Assembly (NCBI GenBank): GCA_019247135.1
Contig: JAFAPL010001121.1
Span: 1-18,525, forward strand
DNA from: Chloroflexota bacterium
Lineage (GTDB): Bacteria; Chloroflexota; UBA6077; CF-72
Length of the DNA stretch: 18,525 nt
Direction: 5' to 3'
Numbering within the stretch: the stretch's first letter is position 1; every line of letters starts with the position of its first letter. The notes below the pieces were generated by a model. It was not told the origin of the DNA, made no database searches, and saw only the letters and a list, made by a program, of their open reading frames with translations. Of the stretch, positions 13,804 through 18,525 are shown in pieces. The translations under genes were made by a program, and so were the position numbers.

Positions 13804-14813
13804 GCGCGCCTCAACCGTGGATCGAGCATCACGTACGCGAGGTCCGTCGCCAGGTTGACAACGATGAAGACCGCCGCGATGACCAGACTCACACCCATGA
13901 TGGCCGGAAAGTCGAGCGTCACCGCGGACTGATAGGCATATCGTCCGACACCCGGCCATGAAAAGATCGTTTCCGTCAGAACCGTCCCTGCCAGGACGTC
14001 ACCGAAAGCCAGCCCAAGCACCGTAACAGTCGGAATCAGCGCATTGCTGAGCGCATGGCGGTAGATGACCGACCGCGGCCGCAAGCCCTTGCCACGCGCG
14101 GTGCGCACATAGTCCGCCGAGAGCACCTCGAGCATGCTGGAGCGCGTCATCCGTGTCACCAGCCCCAGGTACACGCTCGCGAGCACGAGACCGGGCAGCA
14201 CGAGGTGTCTCACGCTCGAAAGTAACGCAGGCCAGTCCCCCGTCAACAGGCTGTCTACGGTGTACATGCCGGTGAGGCGCGTAGGCTCTTGCAATCCAAC
14301 ATCTAGGCGCCCAGGTCCGGGCAGCCACCCCAGCCGAAAGTAGAAGACGTACAGCGCAACCAGCCCTAGCCAGAAGACCGGACTCGAGACGCCCAGTAAT
14401 GAGACGCCGCGCACGACCTGGTCGACCCACTGGTTACGCCGGACTGCCGACACGACGCCGAATGGGATCCCGAGCAACGTGCCCACAAGTGTCGCGGCGA
14501 TTGCCAGCTCCGCACTCGCCGGCAAGTACTGCGCGAGGTCGGTAGACACGGGTGCGTGGGTGCGAATCGAGACGCCGAGGTTGCCGTGCAGCAAATTGAT
14601 GACGTAGGTCAGGTATTGCTCCGGCAGCGGCTTATCCAGGCCCCACTGCGCGCGGAACGCGGCGACGATGGTCGGGTCCTCCATCGACCGCTGACCGAGG
14701 TTCGCGGCCACGGGATCCGCCGGCACCGTATGCGAGACGACGAACGAGATAAACGTCATCCCGATCATCAGCGGGATCATGAGCAGCAGCCGCCGAACGA
14801 CGATTGCGCGCAT
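13800..14813 (-). CDS. dppB: Peptide/nickel ABC transporter permease, DppB type
   Basis: This 337-residue protein is the partner permease of the DppC-like subunit. It shows the family start (MRAIVVRRLLLMIPLMIGMTFISF, VSHTVPADP), the GLDKPLPEQYLTYV loop, GNLGVSIRT, and the EAA motif YVRTARGKGL, followed by LSNALIPTVTVLGL and VFSWPGVG-like ETIFSWPGVGRYA. It ends LDPRLRRA as usual for this family. About six membrane helices are expected. ATG 14813 lies 38 bases after the binding-protein gene; its stop overlaps the next GTG by four bases. It forms the peptide channel, but the ATPases (DppD/DppF type) are not in this window. Confidence 0.94.
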   Translation of the reverse strand: MRAIVVRRLLLMIPLMIGMTFISFVVSHTVPADPVAANLGQRSMEDPTIVAAFRAQWGLDKPLPEQYLTYVINLLHGNLGVSIRTHAPVSTDLAQYLPASAELAIAATLVGTLLGIPFGVVSAVRRNQWVDQVVRGVSLLGVSSPVFWLGLVALYVFYFRLGWLPGPGRLDVGLQEPTRLTGMYTVDSLLTGDWPALLSSVRHLVLPGLVLASVYLGLVTRMTRSSMLEVLSADYVRTARGKGLRPRSVIYRHALSNALIPTVTVLGLAFGDVLAGTVLTETIFSWPGVGRYAYQSAVTLDFPAIMGVSLVIAAVFIVVNLATDLAYVMLDPRLRRA

Positions 14814-14851
14814 GTATCCCGCTGTGCCTCTGCCCAGCCGCTACACGCGAG

Positions 14852-16471
14852 CTACGACTTGCTGAGCACGTACGGATCCACACGCCAGGCAGGGTTGTAG
14901 ACGTAGTTTGCGATGCCTGCTTTGGTGGCGATGTAGATCCCGGGCTGGATGACGCTCGCCCACGGACCGTTCTGCATCAGGTAGTCCTGCGCTTGCTGCC
15001 ACAGCTGTGCACGCTTCCCGTTGTCTGTCTCGACATTGATCTGGTCGCGCAGCTGCTGAATGGTCGCGTCAGAGTCCGCGTTCGTCCAGTTGGCACGCTT
15101 GCCCACGATGCCTTCAGGCAGAAACGCCAGGTAGTCGTTGGAATCGAAATAATCGGGGCCCCACAGCCAGAAGCCGAGTCCTTCCTTGCCGTCGCGATAG
15201 TTCTGGAGCTCACTGTTGATCTCACCCGGCCTCAGCGTGACGTTGATGTTCACGTCCGCCAGGTCTGACTGGATCTTCTGCGCGACCGTGTCGAAGCTGA
15301 CACCACTGCGCGAGAAGTTGGTCGGGTATTGCAGGTCGATGTTGAACCCGTTCGGATAGCCGGCCTGCGCGAGCAAGCTCATCGCCATGTTGGTATCCCG
15401 CTTGAACGCGTGATCCGGTCCGTACGCGCCAAGGAACCCGACCGGCAGGATCGAGGGCGGGGTCACGCCAGGTCCACCCACCAGCTCTTTGATGCCGTCG
15501 TAATCCAGCGCGTAGCGGATCGCGTTCTGCACGAGTGGGTTGCTCATCGTCCCGTTCGTGAGGTTCGGATCCTCGTTCATCAGCAGGAAGAAGATGTCTG
15601 CGCCGACGCCCTGGACCACCTTGAGGCGCGGATCATTTTGCATATCCGCCACCGAGTCCGGCGACACCTCGGTCGCGATGTCGATATCGCCTGCCTGGAG
15701 GGTCAGTTTTTCGGCAGCCGCGGTCGGGATGTTGCGGTAGATCACGTGGTCAAACGGTGCGTCGCCGTTCCAGTAGCCCGCGAACTTCTGCAGGTCGACC
15801 TCGCTATCCGGGGTGTACCTGGTCATGATGAACGGCCCGGTGCCCGCAGAGTTCTGGTTCAACCACTGCTCCGCGGTGTCGGCTGTTGCCGCGTTCGAAG
15901 CGTTGGTTCCCCCGTGCGCCTGCACCGTCTTGCTGTCCAGGACCCCGAAGACAGGAAAGCTGCCCTTGGCGATGAACGCAGGATCTGAGTCAGACTTGGT
16001 GATGCGAACCGTGGAATCGTCGAGCGCGTCAACCGCGGTGATCCCGTCGAGCAGGAATGACGGATTGCCCTTGATGGCGATCGCTCGCTCGAGCGACCAT
16101 TTCACGTCGGCCGCCGTCATGGCGTTGCCGGAGTTCTGAAATTTGACGCCCGGACGCAAATGGAAGGTAAATACCTTGGCGTCCGGACTCACGTCCCAGC
16201 TTTGCGCCAGGTCGGGCACGATATGACTGATGTCGTTCTCGTCGAGCGTGACCAGGGTGTTGTAGGTCGCCTTGTGGACCATGCCACCGATCTGCTCGAA
16301 CCCACGTGCTGGATCGAGCGACTTTATGTCGAAGGCAGCACCGACCACCAGCGTCTTCGGATCGCTGGCTGATTGCGACTGAGCTTGCGAAACGAGAGGG
16401 CTACCGCCGAACGCGAGCACGAGCCCGACGATCAGGGTCAGGCCTCGGCCGATCAACGAATGGGTACGCAT
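14852..16471 (-). CDS. ABC transporter substrate-binding protein, family 5 (peptide)
   Basis: This 539-residue extracytoplasmic receptor is for the adjacent DppB/DppC-like permeases. It has a Sec signal peptide (cleavage likely at S-Q-A near residue 30) and no lipobox cysteine, so it would be free or held by other means. Family-5 features include VGAAFDIKSLDPARGFEQ, the conserved FHLRPGVKFQNSG with MTAADVKWSLERA, TGPFIMTRYTPD, and the LLAQAGYPNGFNIDLQ segment. ATG 16471 is used; the nearest AGGAGG is about 16 bases upstream, an unusually long spacing. Such proteins bind di/oligopeptides, nickel chelates or opine-like compounds. An upstream peptidase gene in the same operon favours peptides. 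Confidence 0.93.
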   Translation of the reverse strand: MRTHSLIGRGLTLIVGLVLAFGGSPLVSQAQSQSASDPKTLVVGAAFDIKSLDPARGFEQIGGMVHKATYNTLVTLDENDISHIVPDLAQSWDVSPDAKVFTFHLRPGVKFQNSGNAMTAADVKWSLERAIAIKGNPSFLLDGITAVDALDDSTVRITKSDSDPAFIAKGSFPVFGVLDSKTVQAHGGTNASNAATADTAEQWLNQNSAGTGPFIMTRYTPDSEVDLQKFAGYWNGDAPFDHVIYRNIPTAAAEKLTLQAGDIDIATEVSPDSVADMQNDPRLKVVQGVGADIFFLLMNEDPNLTNGTMSNPLVQNAIRYALDYDGIKELVGGPGVTPPSILPVGFLGAYGPDHAFKRDTNMAMSLLAQAGYPNGFNIDLQYPTNFSRSGVSFDTVAQKIQSDLADVNINVTLRPGEINSELQNYRDGKEGLGFWLWGPDYFDSNDYLAFLPEGIVGKRANWTNADSDATIQQLRDQINVETDNGKRAQLWQQAQDYLMQNGPWASVIQPGIYIATKAGIANYVYNPAWRVDPYVLSKS

Positions 16472-16519
16472 GGCGTATCTGGAAAAACCTCCTGCGGAGA
16501 GGCCGCACGAAAAGTCTGC

Positions 16520-18181
16520 TCACATTGGCAGGCTGGCGCGCGCCGTGTCAAGTCGTGAGACCTCGTTGCGATCGCCCAGGCTCTCCCAGCGCTGCAAAGC
16601 AATGGGCACATTGCCATTGATCCACAAGCGGTCGTGGAACGCTCGTAGACTGAACGAGCCTTCCGCGGCGCGACGCACATCGGCGAGGAAGCTCACGATC
16701 TGCATTTTGCCCACGTGATAGCTGATCGCCTGGCCGGGATCGGAAGCAAAAAATGAGGCTTCTTCGCGCGCCGTCTCGGGATCCATTGGCACGCGCTCCG
16801 CCAGTTCCCGGGCGGCCGTCTCGATGGTCAGCTCACCGAGAGCCAGCCGCACGTCCACCCCAACGCGCACCGCTCGCAGGCGCATGAAGCTGTAGATGAT
16901 CTCGCGACTCCGCGGACTGTCGTCGAAGAGGCCGGACTGCAACAGCATCTCCTCGGCGTAGAAGCCGATGCCCTCGTTGGGACCCGAATCGTAGTAGAAG
17001 CGCCGAAGCGGGTCCGCATGCGCCCACGAGCGCGCGAGCTGGTAATAGTGCATACCCTCGTGCGCGATGAGCGTGCGTGGATCACGCGCCATCGCCAGAT
17101 AGAAGTACGGCAAATCGGAGCGGGGTTCCGGAATATAACTCGTCCCGTCCTCGTCGAGCCGGCTGGGCGAGGTGAGGTCGTCGGTGACGCCCAAACCATG
17201 CAGCGGCACGAGATACGCCGGCAACGGCAGATTTCGATACCGACGCAGCCACGCCGGAAACGTCAGCAGGTCGTGGTCTTCGCAGAAGGCGCGCAGCTGC
17301 GCCTCACCGCGCGCCTCGCGCTCGATCTGCTCCGCTCGAGAGCCGGGCAGCTGGAGCGGTGGCACGTCTCGATTCCGCTGAGCCTCCAGCGCTTCGAACA
17401 CGACCGAGCGCTCGAGCTCCTGCTGCGCTGAGACCACAATCTCCTCTGGCGACAGCGGCAGGAGCGCGACACTGGTCAGAAACCAGTCATATCTGGCACG
17501 CCCGATGGCTGTATCGGCTGTCATCGCGTCCACGCGAGCGGCAAGCCACTCCGCGAACGACTCGAGTGCGTTTGCGGCCGCTGCCAGCGCGCGTTGCAGT
17601 GGTACCGCGTCATCCGCGCGAATTACCGCGCCGAGTTCGTCGGCCACAGTTCGAAGACGACCGCGCACGTCCTCGAGCGCCGCGATCGCCAGCCGAGCAA
17701 ACGGCGCCACGCTGTCGGACGCGAGATTTTCGCGCGCCGCATCGACGGTGGCTGGAATGTGCTCGGCTCGTCGGATGAGCTCGGCCGTCCGCTCCGGACT
17801 GAACGGTGCTGGTGGCAGCAACGCTTCAAAGATCGTTCCGAGCGTCTGATGCACATAGAAGTGAGGATTGCGCTGCCAGCCACGCAGCACGTCCAGCTCC
17901 CAGCGGACGCGCGCCAGTGCCGAGCCAATCAGCCGGTAGTCGACCTGCTGCTCGATTGCCCAGGCGCCGCTGGCGGCATCGGTCGCCATCGCGCGCCACT
18001 CGCGTTCGAGGTCCACAAGCGTCTCGCGTCGCGCTGCGACAGCGTCCGGTGACCAGTCCGGCGCCCAACCGGCCGGTCGCTGGATGCGCGGAATGTCGTC
18101 GCCACTCTGCGGCTGCGTGGCCGCTCGCCATTTCCAGAACTCTTCACCGAGGCGAACCAGGTTGTCGCTGCCCGCGGCCAT
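16520..18181 (-). CDS. DUF885 family putative zinc metallopeptidase
   Basis: This 553-residue protein of the DUF885 family has no signal peptide, so it is probably cytoplasmic. A gluzincin-like site is visible: His374-Glu375-x-x-His378 (HEGMHYYQ), with a likely third ligand, Glu403, in NEGIGFYAEEMLLQSGLFDD. Many DUF885 members have a longer HExxPGHHxQ form; the shorter HEGMH here still gives HExxH. Other family parts are SRLDEDGTSYIPEP and the C-terminal DPGQAISYHVGK and FHDRLWINGNVPIALQRW. It is the first gene of the peptide-transport operon, 48 bases before the binding protein, which suggests hydrolysis of the imported peptide. The ATG at 18181 has no clear Shine-Dalgarno. Alternative: a peptidase-like protein with a narrow non-peptide substrate. 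Confidence 0.88.
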   Translation of the reverse strand: MAAGSDNLVRLGEEFWKWRAATQPQSGDDIPRIQRPAGWAPDWSPDAVAARRETLVDLEREWRAMATDAASGAWAIEQQVDYRLIGSALARVRWELDVLRGWQRNPHFYVHQTLGTIFEALLPPAPFSPERTAELIRRAEHIPATVDAARENLASDSVAPFARLAIAALEDVRGRLRTVADELGAVIRADDAVPLQRALAAAANALESFAEWLAARVDAMTADTAIGRARYDWFLTSVALLPLSPEEIVVSAQQELERSVVFEALEAQRNRDVPPLQLPGSRAEQIEREARGEAQLRAFCEDHDLLTFPAWLRRYRNLPLPAYLVPLHGLGVTDDLTSPSRLDEDGTSYIPEPRSDLPYFYLAMARDPRTLIAHEGMHYYQLARSWAHADPLRRFYYDSGPNEGIGFYAEEMLLQSGLFDDSPRSREIIYSFMRLRAVRVGVDVRLALGELTIETAARELAERVPMDPETAREEASFFASDPGQAISYHVGKMQIVSFLADVRRAAEGSFSLRAFHDRLWINGNVPIALQRWESLGDRNEVSRLDTARASLPM

Positions 18182-18234
18182 GCCGCCAACGATAGCGCCC
18201 GCTTAGTACCGCGCGGCGGAGAAATGCTGTAGTT

Positions 18235-18300
18235 GGGGGTCAACCCTCACCCCCTTCGCCCCCTCTCCCTGGCCAGGTAGAGGGGTTTTATCAAGGGGGG
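18235..18300. repeat. GC-rich interspersed palindromic repeat
   Basis: This lies in the 157-bp gap between the dehydrogenase gene end (18339) and the peptidase start (18181). CCCCTCTCCCTGG (18260-18272) faces CCAGGTAGAGGGG (18273-18285) with one mismatch and a very small loop, followed on the plus strand by TTTTA. GGGGGT (18235-18240) and ACCCCC (18249-18254) form a second hairpin. The element resembles the one at 13727-13770. It could help end transcripts, but the T-run is on the strand opposite to the flanking genes. The remaining gap shows nothing else clear. Confidence 0.6.
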
Positions 18301-18338
18301 AGCGGGTCGAAACTCCGGACGGACTTGCGCCGGCTTAG

Positions 18339-18525
18339 CTAGGGGCTGATGTCGAACACGGCCTTGATCTGGCCTGGCACCCGTTCGAAGGCCACGTCCA
18401 CGTCATCGAAAGTGAACGTATGGGTTATCAATCGATCGACGGCGTCGCCGAAGCGGGTCCGCATGGCAATCAGGTCCCGCACGGCCGCGCGCCAGTCGTC
18501 CGCGTTGGCATTGACACTGCCAACA
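18339..18525 (-). CDS. Zinc-type alcohol/glucose dehydrogenase, C-terminal end (partial)
   Basis: The minus strand is open from the window edge to TAG at 18341-18339, giving 61 whole codons. The peptide starts VGSVNANADDWRAAV, the signature of the glucose-dehydrogenase/medium-chain zinc alcohol dehydrogenase C-terminal region, and continues with LITHTFTFDDVDVAFERV and the ending GQIKAVFDISP. Such enzymes oxidise alcohols or aldoses with NAD(P)+. The catalytic zinc ligands lie outside the window. It is upstream of, and co-oriented with, the peptidase-transport operon, but the 157-bp gap with a palindromic repeat suggests a separate unit. Confidence 0.8.
   Translation of the reverse strand, partial: VGSVNANADDWRAAVRDLIAMRTRFGDAVDRLITHTFTFDDVDVAFERVPGQIKAVFDISP

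Noticed and set aside
13804..13959. Upstream extension of the DppC-like frame
   Set aside because: It would lie within the DppB gene; the GTGA overlap start is the usual arrangement.
16493..16507. TGCGG/CCGCA hairpin with a following T-run (minus strand) before the binding-protein gene
   Set aside because: Only five base pairs, too weak to call an attenuator, although the order resembles one.
1..18525. tRNA, rRNA, CRISPR array, insertion sequence or phage genes
   Set aside because: No cloverleaf, regularly spaced identical repeats, transposase or phage-like coding region was recognised on reading both strands.

Overview
The window is GC-rich and densely coded. It carries LLM-class (F420/FMN) oxidoreductases, a TIGR04076-like protein, a DUF885 peptidase, family-5 peptide transport genes, GTG/TTG starts and short GC-rich palindromic intergenic repeats. 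This mix suggests a Chloroflexota-type bacterium, with Actinomycetota as the alternative. The assignment is an inference from gene content; no rRNA or tRNA gene was found. No CRISPR array, insertion sequence or phage gene was seen.

Left part, plus strand (1-6547). The end of one sugar ABC permease overlaps a second, MalG-type permease. Seven bases later comes a divergent GroEL paralogue with an eroded ATPase site. A new promoter then precedes a secreted PQQ beta-propeller dehydrogenase fused to an amicyanin-like blue-copper domain. Its stop codon lies in the loop of a perfect 11-bp hairpin that also contains the Shine-Dalgarno sequence and GTG start of the next gene, a secreted protein of unknown function. 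A DMT/EamA exporter follows.

Middle (6557-9042). A lipase-maturation-factor-like membrane protein converges, across a 9-bp hairpin, on a minus-strand gene. That gene encodes a helix-turn-helix protein with a basic, AT-hook-like linker of exact 24-residue period. Its upstream region also holds a likely plus-strand promoter for the next operon.

Right-centre operon, plus strand (9043-12957). The order is RidA-like protein, LLM oxidoreductase, M24 metallopeptidase (creatinase/Xaa-Pro type), a second related LLM oxidoreductase, and a TIGR04076-like protein. Most junctions overlap or are a few bases long. The set looks like a small catabolic pathway of unknown substrate. Its last gene runs 78 bp into the 3' end of the convergent operon.

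Right operon, minus strand (18181 to 12880). A DUF885 metallopeptidase is followed by a family-5 solute-binding protein, a DppB-type permease and a DppC-type permease, consistent with peptide uptake linked to hydrolysis. No ATPase gene is present here. A GC-rich palindromic repeat lies in the gap before the operon, and a relative of it is translated near the DppC N-terminus. The window ends in the 3' part of a minus-strand zinc-type alcohol/glucose dehydrogenase gene.
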